From Pseudoips prasinana (taxonomy: Eukaryota > Arthropoda > Insecta > Lepidoptera > Nolidae), in contig OX621241.1 of NCBI GenBank assembly GCA_951640165.1, positions 7,326,001 through 7,390,000 of the forward strand: a stretch of 64,000 nt of DNA. Direction: 5' to 3'. Positions 12,653 through 23,726 of the stretch are shown here, one piece after another. Each line of letters begins with the position of its first letter. The first letter of the stretch is position 1. Position numbers and translations under genes: made by a program. The notes beneath the pieces are model-generated. The model was not told the DNA's origin, did no database searches, and saw only the letters and a list, made by a program, of their open reading frames with translations.

Positions 12653-13940
12653 TTAGGTCTTTACCTATGAAATTGCCGTTCTGCAGTACTGGCCATTTCA
12701 AATCAAAATAATTTTTGTTTGGCTAAGAATTCTAATTTCAAATTAATTTTATTTTAAAAACATGGATTCTTTTTTCCAAAAGTAGTCATTTCTTTATTGA
12801 TTAGTGTTACATTTTCATCGCATTTCAATCTTTTTCGTCATCATGGATACGTTAAAAATTCGAGTAATTATGGAATATGAGTACCGTCGTGGCAGCAACG
12901 CGGCACAAGCGGCACGCAACATCAACGACGTTTACGGAGCTAACACTACAAACCAACGCACCACCTGTTATTGGTTTGCTCGCTTCCGTTCTGGAAATTT
13001 CGACCTGAAAAATGAACCTCGCGGTCGTCCGAAGACTTTGGTCGACAATGACGAATTAAAGGCGGTTGTGGAAGCTGATGATACACAATCTACGGCTGAA
13101 TTAGCAGCAGCTTTCGACGTTAGCGTCAAAACAATATTGGTCCATTTGCGTCAAATTGGCAAGGTAAAAAAGCTTGACAAATGGGTGCCCCACGAACTCA
13201 ATGATCGCCAGCGCGAAGTACGCGTCGAGACGTGCCTTGCACTGCTCAACAGACACACAAATGAAGGAATTTTGAACCGCATTGTTACCTGCGATGAAAA
13301 ATGGATTCTGTTTGATAACCGCAAGCGCTCAGCAAGTTGGTTGGATCCTGGTTCAGCACCTAAACAATGCCCTAAACGAAAACTTACCCCTAGAAAAGTG
13401 ATGGTCACTGTTTGGTGGTCTAGCGCCGGTGTGATTCATCACAGCTTCTTACCAAACGGGGTGAGCATTACTGCAGATGTGTACTGTGAAGAACTGAGCA
13501 CAATGATGGAGAAGCTGGCGCATCTCCAACCAGCATTGGTCAATCGCTCGTCTCCGCTGCTCCTGCACGACAACGCGCGACCTCATACTGCACAGCAGAC
13601 GGTCTCCAAGTTGCAAGAACTGGGGTTGGAAGCTCTCCGTCATCCGCCCTACTCACCAGACCTTGCGCCTACAGACTACTACTTTTTCCAGAATTTGGAT
13701 AACTTCTTGGCGGGAAAAAAATTCAATACCCGAGAGGCAGTACAAAATGCCTTTGAAGAATTTGTTGCCTCCCGTCCAGCTGATTTCTTTAAGAAGGGCA
13801 TCAATAAACTGCCACTGCGATGGCAAAGATGCATTGATTGCATGGGTGATTACTTCGATTAATACAAATAAAAAAATTCATGAAAAAAAATCGTTTAAAT
13901 TTTTTCATACAAAACGGCAATTTCATAGGTAAAGACCTAT
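12653..13940 (+). mobile_element. Mariner transposon (cecropia-like), copy 1, apparently complete
   Basis: 1288 bp with terminal inverted repeats (TAGGTCTTTACCTATGAAAT...) flanked by TA at 12651-12652 and 13941-13942. It lies within the N-terminal part of a LINE ORF2 on the other strand; removing it and one TA rejoins that frame (LILSHQN to NRFSGKILDIELF). The outermost base differs between ends (T left, A right). A second copy at 58290-59577 has the same length and almost the same sequence. Confidence 0.95.
12843..13862 (+). CDS. Mariner transposase, intact, 339 aa
   Basis: The cut-and-paste transposase starts at ATG 12843 (MDTLKIRVIMEYEYRRG). A longer frame to 12804 uses a GTG and is not needed. 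The N-terminal helix-turn-helix half binds the inverted repeats and includes WFARFRSGNFDL. A WVPHEL linker motif follows, then the catalytic domain: TCDEKW (D151), HDNARPH (D243) and PPYSPDLAPTDYYFF (D278). The spacing is DD34D, the mariner signature. The C-terminus, RWQRCIDCMGDYFD, resembles the human Hsmar1/cecropia group. Length is normal and no stop or frameshift is seen, so it may be active in the nucleus. Confidence 0.96.
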   Translation: MDTLKIRVIMEYEYRRGSNAAQAARNINDVYGANTTNQRTTCYWFARFRSGNFDLKNEPRGRPKTLVDNDELKAVVEADDTQSTAELAAAFDVSVKTILVHLRQIGKVKKLDKWVPHELNDRQREVRVETCLALLNRHTNEGILNRIVTCDEKWILFDNRKRSASWLDPGSAPKQCPKRKLTPRKVMVTVWWSSAGVIHHSFLPNGVSITADVYCEELSTMMEKLAHLQPALVNRSSPLLLHDNARPHTAQQTVSKLQELGLEALRHPPYSPDLAPTDYYFFQNLDNFLAGKKFNTREAVQNAFEEFVASRPADFFKKGINKLPLRWQRCIDCMGDYFD

Positions 13941-13942
13941 TA

Positions 13943-13989
13943 TTTTGATGTGATAGAATTAGAAACTTATCACACTTCTCTATTGTCAT
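13943..13989 (-). pseudogene. Start of LINE ORF2, separated by mariner
   Basis: ATG at 13989-13987 gives MTIEKCDKFLILSHQN, then the TA target of the mariner. Across the mariner the frame continues as NRFSGKILDIELFNE, the start of the endonuclease domain. Confidence 0.7.
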
Positions 13990-14123
13990 GCTTACATGTT
14001 TAAACTACTAACTAAATTGATTTTAGTAACATTACTAAAAGATGGTATAAAAAGTGACTTCGTCATACTGCTTATGACTGAGTTAATATGTGCCGCTACT
14101 AAAGTAGTAAGTATGTTCAAAAA

Positions 14124-14460
14124 TTATCTTGAGACAGTAACTGTACTCATGGTCACCCTACAAGAATCTATAAAACTATTTGTGTCCAAGAATATAAATT
14201 TATTACTATAATGGCTAACCAAAAACTGTAGGTGCATATTTTGCTTGTGGATATAATTATTTGTACTTTCAGGCACATTGGACACATAGGGGAAGGCACA
14301 CAATAATATCTTATTACAGTCTAATTCTAACATCTTAGTGAAACTATCTGTAATATTTTTCTTTAAGTTCTTACAATTTCCTACCATTAGAGTTATACAT
14401 GATTTGGCACTGTGTTTATTCTGAATTAATTTATCTATTGTATCTTTATAATGTAATCCT
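14124..14460 (-). pseudogene. LINE ORF1 C-terminal part (possibly SGNH/esterase-like)
   Basis: The minus frame contains CITLMVGNCKNLKKNI, ILLCAFPYV and NKFIFLDTNSFID, ending in a stop at 14124, about 135 bp before the ORF2 ATG. The hydrophobic-strand plus polar-loop pattern is like the SGNH-esterase domains of some CR1-group ORF1 proteins. Assignment is tentative; the 5' part is absent or displaced by the RTE fragment at 14461. Confidence 0.45.
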
Positions 14461-14640
14461 GGCATCATCATATCAGCCGAAAGACGTCCACTGCTGGACA
14501 AAGGCCTCCCCCAAAGATCTCCACAATTGCCGGTCTTGCGCTATCCGCATCCAGCGATTTCCAGCGACCCGCACAAGATCATCGGTCCATCTTGTAGGGG
14601 GCCTGCCCACGCTGCGTCTTCCGGTTCTGGCATACAGTAG
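14461..14640 (-). mobile_element. RTE LINE 3' end
   Basis: The minus frame reads GRPPTRWTDDLVRVAGNRW and then RQLWRSLGEAFVQQWTSFG-stop, followed by TATGATGATG. This matches the C-terminus I associate with lepidopteran RTE reverse transcriptases. It is heavily 5'-truncated. Confidence 0.75.
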
Positions 14641-14976
14641 TTGATAAAGGAAAAACTCAGCCTATTAATAAGCAAGGTATTCAATAAGCAAACACTAACT
14701 TTAACACTAATACACACTGACTCTAATTTAAAACTTATACAATTAGGATATGTTAGAAAATAACAATCCCGATTGTGACCGGCGCGCGACAAATCTAAGA
14801 CTAAAGAAATATTCCTAGCTATTCATAAGAATAAACGCGTTACATCCCCTTACAAATACATTCATTTTTGTTGTCTTTCTTTACCAGATAGAAACCAATA
14901 AATATTGTTCAGGGTCGAGACCTTTGCACATGATGTCTCAAGTGGTCAACAAATTTCTAATACCTCGAAGATTTTT
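14641..14976. other. AT-rich spacer
   Basis: No domain seen. It could be LINE 5' sequence displaced by the RTE fragment, but nothing supports that. Confidence 0.4.
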
Positions 14977-15163
14977 GAAGTTATACTTCTTTTGGCGCGA
15001 TGGAGAAAAATGATGAGAGTGTATTTTTACGATGCGCGCGCACACCGACACCAAAAAATTTAACAGCATGAAGTTAGTTCTAGGTGGTATGAAAATTGAT
15101 AACTATGTTCAAGTTGTATATTAAGAAGTATAACTTCTAACGCGTGTACATAAGTACACACAT
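14977..15163 (+). mobile_element. Helentron-associated-type short element, copy 1
   Basis: Begins GAAGTTATACTTCTT and carries its exact reverse complement AAGAAGTATAACTTC near the other end, followed by a short hairpin (GTGTAC-ATAA-GTACAC). It lies between T-rich flanks. Copies occur at 18347-18525 (reverse) and 23727-23908. Sub-terminal inverted repeats, a 3' hairpin and insertion in T-runs are features of non-autonomous Helentrons; the assignment is inferred. Confidence 0.6.
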
Positions 15164-15389
15164 TTTTTTTTTCTTGGGTCTCTTATCGACTAGAGTTTTA
15201 TGGGCTCATGAATTTAAAATTCTTAGCTAAACCCAAAACGATAAATATTAATTTTTTGCCTACAGCCTATGGCTGATTTTTGTGAGAAACTTGCAGTGCA
15301 TTCATTTACTTGAGGTACTATATAATACTTATGTACTTGCCAGTATATACCATATTCAACCACATGCGTAGATATTTCTTTATTCTTTA

Positions 15390-15545
15390 AGCACGGGGTA
15401 TCGTACTACTACATCTGTGATCATCAAACTGCGATCGCCAACCCGTCTGCCGAGTGTGGTGATTATGGCATCTCCCCCCATTCTTTGGCTAGGCTTTTAT
15501 GCAGCAGTGGACGTAATTTGGCTGCCATGATGATGATGATGAATT
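15390..15545 (+). mobile_element. RTE-derived short repeat with TGATGATGA tail
   Basis: Contains CCAACCCGTCTGCCGAGTGT, GCAGCAGTGGACGT and an ATGATGATGATGA end, as in common lepidopteran RTE-tailed SINEs. The flanks (15164-15389 and 15546-15987) are AT-rich with nothing else apart from a loose inverted repeat around ACACTGATGGAATACATCAGTGT at about 15588-15612. Confidence 0.55.
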
Positions 15546-18159
15546 GCCATACAAACATACATTTTATTTAATTATTGTCCATCTATCACACTGATGGAAT
15601 ACATCAGTGTGATAGGTGGACAATACACACAAGGAAAAATAAAAATTACTGAATTATTATTCAACCAACAAAGGTGTTTATTTGAAAGTTTAATACAAAC
15701 TGTATTAAACATCCAAATAAACACCTCTGTTTGTTGAATTAATTAATCATCACATATTTTTTTTCATAATTTATTACAAATCTTCAATTAAAATTAAAAA
15801 TAACGTTTAGATAGAGGTAGGAACAAGAATTATATTAATAACAAAGTATTCTAAAAAACGTTACTTATTGTTTAAAGAAGTGCGTGAGTAACTCGTTACA
15901 GTTGCATACTTAAATATTAAAATATTTAGTAAATTCTGAGTTTAATAAATCAAATTACATCATTTTATATGAATCACTAACATATTTTTATATAACATGG
16001 TTGAACTGTAAGACAACAACAATATAAGCCACGCTCATTGATACAATTATTGGTAACAAACTCATAGTCAAGGACGTGGTACCGATGTGTATAGCTATGG
16101 GATTACTGGATACCATATTGTGAAAATCTTTTATTGATCTCGTTGCTGTTGATGAAGGTACTGAAAAAATAAAATCGTACATAAAATTTACCAAGATAAA
16201 AACAAAAATTAATTGTATTTTGTTCAAAAAGCCTAATATGAAATAATTTTACAATATCAATTTAAAAAAGTGATTTATTGTAATTTATAAAATCCCTCTA
16301 GACGAAGACTTTACAGACTAATTCATGGACTCAAAAAACATTCATACTAGTGTAAGTGGGTAAATCGAGATTAAACTCAAAATACGTAGCCGTCAAGGTA
16401 ATTGTGATGAACTTTAATTCTGAAATGACTACATTAATTACTGCGCCACACATCCAATAAAAAAGTTAAGTTTTTGGTAACCATTGTAAAATCCTACAGG
16501 TTTCTGTTAATTAATCAGCTTATTACCCCCTATTCAATGAACATTAGAATTCATGGGAAGGTGTAGCACTTATTTTTACCGGTATTCAAACGTTTTATTA
16601 TGTAGTATGTAGTTTTCAAAATCAAACCTCATACTGTGTACTAAACAAGAGAATATAGATAAAATATTGCGATATTGCCAGAACCGATTTTGATTTTAGT
16701 TTATTATTTAGAAAATCAATTAGAAAATGTTGAATCACAGTAAGGGCTTTCAATTCGCGATAATCACATCCTGCCATAGGATGATAAAATTTCAACCAGC
16801 TTGATTATTACGAAGGTGGAACTCTGCAGAAGTGCTTAGAGGTATTAGGCTTCAATATTCAAAGCATTTAAAGCTAAAGAGAGGCTATTTTATATTTCTT
16901 CAAAATTAGCGTAAATTAAGCGGGATGTGTTTAAACTGGGCTGTAGGGCGTTTATGTAGAATTTTGAAAATTAAGGGGGCGAGAACGCTTTCTTCCTGCA
17001 ATCTCCTAAGACTTTCTTCTGATAGGAGTTTAACCTAAAAACGTTGGTTTTAGAGGAATAAACTATCGTAGCTCATGCTAAGATAGTTAAACTAAAAAAA
17101 AACGCTAGGTAATCTGAACTATTCTAGTATTTAAATATATGTGGAACACGATTGGTTAAGCTGATTTTTTATTTAAATATTTAAATTAAAAGTTCTATGT
17201 CTAAATGTCAACAGATTATTAATGTAATAACCAGCAAAAATCACACACTTTAAAGAAATATGAAAAATTCTTACTCATAGTCATTTCGTTTCTTAGCTTT
17301 GCCAAATTTTTGGTAAACATGGCAACTTGATTTTGCATCATTTGGCCAGTAATGCAAAGAGGAAGCCACACCAACAAATTATACGAAAACATATACATTA
17401 AATTTCTTATGTTCGTATAATGGAGCTGCCCCTTAAAATCAAAATATAATTAAGATTTTAGTTTTTACTACACAGTGTAAATAATTGTACTAATTCGGGT
17501 CAGATAGACCAAGACGAAGAAACATATTTATTAGACACGACACAAAGCAAATACAGTAATAATAGTCAGAAAAGAAAGAATAACAATAAGAGTACAAATG
17601 ACTACAAAATCTAAATGTGCAATCTACAGATATACTGATTTGATGCGGTGATTCGTGTTTTAATTACAGTTATCAAGTTATATGCAGTGCTAATTTTCAA
17701 CTAAGGCTAGTATTAACTATGTGCCGTCAGTTAAAACTAGTATATGTAATCACTTTAAATAAATATGTTAAAATTAGGAATAACAGTCCATTTTTCCAAC
17801 AAATTAGTAGCCATGGGGGTACACAAGCGTAATACATAACACTTCGGCTTTTAATTTGGACCTTTATAAAACTGTCTTTAAAAGCTGGAATGTTATGTAT
17901 GATTTTCTTACTTCATTTATAATTGTGGTTATGTTACGAGATGTTGACATTATAGTTTGTGACACCGTTGTGATCAGCATACACAGCAACTGTAATCATT
18001 TTAAACATATTTTAACTTAAAAGAATAGCTTGAAGTTATCCTTATCCATTTCGTACCAATCTTATGAACAGTAAATAAGCTATATCAGATCACAGAAAAG
18101 TACATTAAGATTTCATTCAGCCAGCCCCCGCTAACAGAAATTTTTGTAACAACTTCTTT

Positions 18160-19150
18160 ATCACCTTTGTATTATTAACGTTGAACCAACGAATAACTTT
18201 AGATAATGCATCGTTAAATTCGTCAAAATTTAGTCATAATTGTAGATTAATTTTAAATGTCTTCGAAGTGTCATCCACGAACAATACAATCTCTTGGCAA
18301 TCGCTTACGTTATAATGTAGGTCATTTATATAAATTAAAAAAAAAACTTGTGTGTACTTATGTACACGCGTTAGAAGTTATACTTCTTAGTATACAACTT
18401 GAACATAGTTATCAATTTTCATACCACCTAGAACTAACGTCATGCCGTTATTTTGACGATGCGCGCGCATCGTAATAATTCACTCTCATCATTTTTCTCC
18501 ATCGCGCCAAAAGAAGTATAACTTCAAAAACAAAAAGGGACCGAGAATCGAATGATGGATATCCATGGAAACCAGTGATCCTGTATCGTTTACCGTGAAT
18601 ATAGACCTTCTGAATTATATTGCCCAAATATGCTTTCAGAAGCTCGAGAGCCTTGTTACTTGTTAATACCAAGGTGCTTTAATTTTCTGACAAGAATATC
18701 ATGTTGAACACAATCAAATGCTTTGGACAAGTCGCAAAATATACCCAATGCATCCTGCAAATTTTCCCAGACTGCTTCTACACTTTTTAATAGTTCTTCC
18801 CTTGCAAATCAAAACTGTTGTACATATGTGTTGTGTTTTAAAATGTCAACTGGGAAAGTATTAACTTTTCAAAAATCTTGCTTAGAGTGGTCAGCGCAGA
18901 AAAAAGTCGAAAATCGGGTCAAAAAAGGTCAAGATTTGAACAACGGTAGACAGTGTTTCATCAAGTTAGGAAATACACCGGATGCGACACAGCTATTGAA
19001 CATGGTTGCTCAATGTGGAGCAACTATAGTAATCATTGAAGCGTCAGCATATGAAAATTCAAATAGTGTGTCAAATGAAGGTAAACCTTTTGTAGTCATC
19101 TTAGGTATGCTAGTTCTTTTTTTCAAATTCTGATGCTGCTTTCACATCTG
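18160..19150 (-). mobile_element. CR1-like LINE fragment (family A) in receptor intron 1
   Basis: Minus frames give NKALELLKAYLGNIIQKVYI, matching the RT at 54760 (NKALELLTSYLGNRIQKVEI), and further on LFVDDTSKTFKINLQL, the altered FADDT box (Ala to Val). The fragment is interrupted at 18347-18525 by a Helentron-like element. It is same-strand with the receptor and lies in its intron. Confidence 0.75.
18347..18525 (-). mobile_element. Helentron-associated-type short element, copy 2
   Basis: Reverse-oriented copy of the element at 14977 and 23727, inserted in RT coding sequence between a run of T and the codons for LIYINDL. This copy carries an 18-bp perfect palindrome, ACGATGCGCGCGCATCGT, where the other copies read GCGCGCACACC. 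Confidence 0.6.
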
Positions 19151-20200
19151 CTGTAACATCAAGACTTTAATTATTAAATGGAAGCCCTTATCACGTGCTT
19201 TCATCCTATGCGTTTCATTATTTATAATATTCAAATATAAATTCAAATTATATTAAAATATAACTTCAAATATAAATTTTAAGGATAAGGAAATAAAGTT
19301 TTTTTTCATATTTGTTTGAAAATTACTAACAGTTTTTTTAATTGTTTACATTTTTAAAAAAGAACCAAAGCGATTTCAATCTTTGTAGGAACTTTTTATG
19401 GAAAGTGAAAAATAAAATTATTTCCAATTAAGGTATTCGTAGATTCTGAGCACATATGAACTTACCGTGATGTAAAATCCGGAAGAAATACTTTTGCTGC
19501 AGGCCACGCAGTATTTGTAAATTTCAATCAAATCTTTCAAACTTTTTGATACATTAATTTCGTCACCGGAATCCAGTATATCTCTGTTAAGTGCTTTACT
19601 GAAGGACTTTGTAGTGTTGGTAATAGATGCATTGATGCTTTTCAGTATTTCTTGTAATAAACATATTTCTATAGCTACTAATAAACTCACTATACTGAGA
19701 CGAATATCTACTAAACATTTGTAGAGTACAAAAACGATTGCTTGTATATTCTCGTTGAATTTTGAAGGTTGATACAGCTCACCCAGTTTATAAAATAACT
19801 GAAATGTAACTAATAAAACACGAAAAAATAAAATAGTTGCGAAAGAGATATTTTGCAGTTTCAAACATTTTAGGTATTTAAAATTATTTTCTAAACATCA
19901 ATGTGCTTTTTGTAGATTCTCACAGAATAATTTGTATGACGCTGCATTTGCTAATCCTCCGATAATTAATACGATACTTTTCGAGAAATATATAAAATTC
20001 ATAATATTTGAAAACGAAGACGACACAGCAACTTCATTTCTGAAGTAAATAGAATTGCTCACGGATATGAGCAAAATAAGGAATAGTTCTAATATTATAC
20101 GCAAAATTGTTAGAAACCTTGCACTTTTACTGAAGTATAAATAATTTCGATATATGCACATAACATTTTCAACTTTTATTAAAAATTTCAAAATATCCAT

Positions 20201-21383
20201 TTTTAATCATTCAATGGTAACCTTTCTCAACGATATGATCAAATGTAACGAAAACGTTTGTTCGGAAAATAAAGGTGTTTGGGTAACTTTATTCGGAGAT
20301 AGGCTCGGTTTTAAATATCCAAGGACAATTTATTTGCTCTCTAGTCTATTTTTCTTGGATTAATCATTAAAAAATCTAAATTACCTTCAATAACGATGCG
20401 ATATTTTTTTAATTAGCGATTTTTTAAACAAACCATAAAACTGTGTACTACAACATATAAGAATAGAAACCATATAAGAATAATATTGTATATTTCTGTT
20501 TTGTTACCTGTACATTTTTATTGTCATATCATATGCTATCCTTTATCTAGAACCTATGTATATCCTTACGTCCATAAACCTATCCTTAAAAGTATACAGA
20601 AGACAAGAAAACCCACAGTAATAAAAATATTGTATTAATTACGTTGAACTCAGGATAGTCAGCCAAAATTAACCAAATGTAGTTATTTGGTGGTTTGCAT
20701 CAGACAATCAATCTTCTGTCATTTAAAATTAGCCTATTGCGTTAGCTATTTTTAGCTGCGTATTTATTGTATTTTGACAACAAATACGCAGCATTATCAT
20801 AATTAAAAGTGACTTGATGAGCTAACATAGTGGAAAGTAGTAAATAAATAAATAAAAAAGATTTATTCCCAACAAGCACAGATAATCCTTAATTTAGTTA
20901 TATCTAAGATGATATAACTAATTGCGTTTAGTTAACATAATACTTATGAAGCATGCAACATTATAAGTACTAGCTAGGAAAGGCGTCTACCTCAGCAAGT
21001 GTTACAGTAAATAATAATTACCTATTACTGTAACGCTGATCTTCCAGTAGCGCTTAAAAAACTACTTGCAATTATATAACAACATTGTCATGCGTATCGT
21101 GCGTACCTGTAGTAGCGTTTGGTTGCGACTTCAACCACTTTAAATGTCATCAAAGAGAATATAAAACAAACAACTAGTATTGCGTCATTGCTGTGTTTAC
21201 CTATCAAAACTGTCAAAATATAAAAATATTACGATAAATATGAATGTGAATGTGGGCAGTTTAATAAGGAAAAGATCGTGGCCACGTGTTTTGTGATATT
21301 TAAATGATCCTGGCAGTTGAATTAGAAAAAGACCGGAAGTAATTGCTATGGACTTTGCTGGCGGCGTGCATAACCTAAGTAAG
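20201..21383. other. Sequence upstream of the receptor
   Basis: AT-rich. No second gene or clear promoter motif was found; the receptor promoter should lie in the first few hundred bases. Confidence 0.4.
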
Positions 21384-22160
21384 TTACAATTGATTCGTTT
21401 TTTGTTTTTCGAGTAAATGCGTCCTAAAATGTGCTTTAAAGCAGTGTTTTGTTCGCAGCGCACGAAGAGAGGGCAATAAAACGTTCCAGATATGACTAGC
21501 GGCGAATCGAAAACTGCCGCGGAACGCATTAGTCCTATGTTTAGGAGTTATCAATAGGTACGAAGAGGCCCTAGTTTTATGTGAGTTGTGATCATGAGAC
21601 CAAGTCAATTTATTATATAGGTAACCTGGTTTCCCAGTTGCCACCACACCAAATAGCAGAGTAGCAAGACGTAGTTTTCTGCGAGCTAACATTTTTAGCA
21701 TATTACCACTGTTCAGATAAGGGGTTATGTGTGATCTAGGAGGCACATTGTATCAGAATCTAGCACATGCGTTTTGAACCCTTTGTATTAGCCTCTCAGT
21801 CCGAGCAAGCAGACATGCTCCATACATTGTGTCGGCATAGTTGAGTTTTGAGAGGATGAGAGACTCACAGAGCATAATCGCACATCAACACTTATGTATG
21901 GGCGAACCCGGTAGAGTAGGTTAAGACGATACAAACAGTTTTGTACAGCTTGTACAACATGAGTTTCAAATTGCAACTGACCATCAAAAACAACCCCAAG
22001 GTTTCGTGCCTCCATTACCCGCTCTATCAAACAGTCTCCTATTTTAACGATAGGGGGTTTCTGTTCAACCTGCTTGATGATATTTCTAGAACCCATTAGT
22101 TTGTGTTTGGATTTACTAGGATTTAGCACTAATGAGTTCTTAGAAGCCCAGTTTGCAACA
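21384..22160 (-). pseudogene. LINE reverse transcriptase C-terminal fragment
   Basis: Minus frames read LNPSKSKHKLMGSRN and MEARNLGVVFDGQLQFETHV (22129-21788), then HITPYLNSGNMLKML, RRKLRLATLLFGVVATGKP and HIWNVLLPSLR (21746-21384). This is the C-terminal thumb region of a CR1/L2-type RT. One frameshift lies near 21770. No catalytic motif remains. Confidence 0.7.
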
Positions 22161-22399
22161 CTCTAAATCGTCATTTATATTTTTTACAGAAAACTCACAA
22201 TCAGATGGATGATAGTAACGGGTAACTCATGTCATATTTTTTAAAAGCTTCAGCCAACAGTTTACACCTCTTCAGGAGATAATCTTCAGACCAAATGCGA
22301 ACAGCAACACGTCGCATTTGAGTAAAGTTTGTATATGTATCAGTGGCGTAGCGTTACCAGCGTCATCTAGTTGAGTAAGACGCAGAGCTGTTTGGAATA

Positions 22400-22620
22400 A
22401 GTTGATGATGTCACGTAGCAGAAATGGACCAGTCTACTTATTTCTATTGCCACGCGTACCTTACGTGAGACTAATGCTTTCTCTTTGACTATAACTTTGT
22501 ATGTTCAGCAAGTCTAGTAGGTATGTTGCCTCCGTTTCACACAACAACTGTTACCGCAATTGCAGGGAACCATGTAAACCCCGGGAGCATTGGGTGGCTG
22601 AAATATCGACTCAATGCAAT
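22400..22620 (-). pseudogene. Possible Penelope-like GIY-YIG endonuclease remnant
   Basis: The minus frame gives PPNAPGVYMVPCNCGN and, further on, VSRKVRVAIEISR. These resemble the GVYxIPCxCGxxYIG start and the SRxIREAIEI block of Penelope-element endonucleases. It is heavily mutated, with stops between the blocks. Confidence 0.4.
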
Positions 22621-23726
22621 GTCTAAAGCGAATCAATTTTCCGATTTTGTCCCTTACCTCTTTTTAGTATGGTAGAAAAAGGGGGAATCTATCGACCGAC
22701 GTTGTAACTACGCTCTAAACATTTAGCATCGCATCGTGAAATTTTGTTGCATGCAATATTATCTTCGATTCCCACGATTATGGACTTTGACATAGTTTTG
22801 TGGAGTTATCATAATTATATGCTAAGTGATTTACTGACAAATTGGCAATAAAATCAATTTTCCTTGGTCATATGAAAATTGGTCTAACTTTACCCAAACT
22901 CCTTTAATAACACTAACATTGACGTATTGTAGGTAATTCATCAAATAAAAAACATATTTCATATATTATTTAAAAGTAATTACTACTTGACCATTAGATT
23001 ACCACGTATGAGCTCGGCATAGACTACAATACTTTCTGAACTTGCTTGTAGAATATAAAAGAAAGCTTGTAAAATATAGGATAACAAAAGCCTAACTGTA
23101 CCAGCTAACTTCGCGTAGAATATAATTATTCCCCTGGCTGGCTACCACGCCACATCTACCTACAAGCTTTTACTGCGTTTAATCTTATGTATATGAGAGG
23201 TAATACTGGGAGAGCTTTAAACTCAAAGAACAGGCCAAGTGGGGAAGCTCCACCACATGACATAATATGCAGCAAGCATGCAGCCGTAATAACTTTATGT
23301 CTACTAACTTGTTTAAATGTATAAAGTAATTTTATATCGAAACTGGCGGATGAACAGTGGCTTAAACTTTAACTTGAGACTGTCATGCATTGTGATCATT
23401 ACACATTATTCACGTCCCATATAACCCAGTGTCAAGAATTAGTAATTGCATTTACTGAGGGCAGAGTTCAGCGCCTGTAGAATCGATAACTGCTGGGGCA
23501 ATAAGGTGCTTAAGTGGCTACCACGAATCGGAAGAGTGTAGGCAGGCTCACCACAAGGTGGACAGATTATCTTCTTTGGATGCGATTACCAGCAAGACCA
23601 GTTGTTCTGGAGTTTATTGTAGGGAGACGTATCTCGACTGAAATTATGGTGGTTATAATTTAGCAGTATATTTTATGGGTGCGCTCATATATTCTATTTA
23701 ACTATCTGAGTAGGTGCGACTTTTTT
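22621..23726. other. AT-rich DNA, no gene seen
   Basis: No recognisable domain, repeat or RNA gene. Confidence 0.4.

Larger units (their letters stand above)
9145..14460 (-). mobile_element. CR1/Jockey-superfamily LINE, family B copy 1, split by mariner
   Basis: On the minus strand: part of ORF1 (14460-14124), ORF2 from 13989, an interrupting mariner (13940-12653), the rest of ORF2 to 9813 and a 3' UTR ending at about 9145 with AATAAAAACC and an A-rich tail. Two shorter copies of the same family lie at 43650-44968 and 52155-52974 and share the 3' UTR and terminus. Many frameshifts show it is old; the mariner arrived later. Confidence 0.8.
15988..20200 (-). pseudogene. Gustatory receptor, three exons, one in-frame TGA
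   Basis: Exon 1 20200-19466 (ATG, ends ACG before GTAAGT, phase 0), exon 2 17431-17275 (after TTTTAAG, ends before GTAAG, phase 1), exon 3 16160-15988 (after TTTTTTCAG). The joined frame has 354 codons, normal for insect gustatory receptors. It shows about seven hydrophobic segments, e.g. FLTILRIILELFLILLISV, IQAIVFVLYKCLVDIRLSIV and SLTMSLLPIIVSM, and ends AYIVVVLQFN, the TY-x5-QF family signature. Such receptors are membrane ligand-gated channels of taste neurons. The single defect is TGA at 19900-19898 (codon 101), after FCENLQKAH; the frame stays open afterwards. It could be a pseudogene, a readthrough gene or a segregating null. Intron 1 (2034 bp) has collected transposons. Confidence 0.85.
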
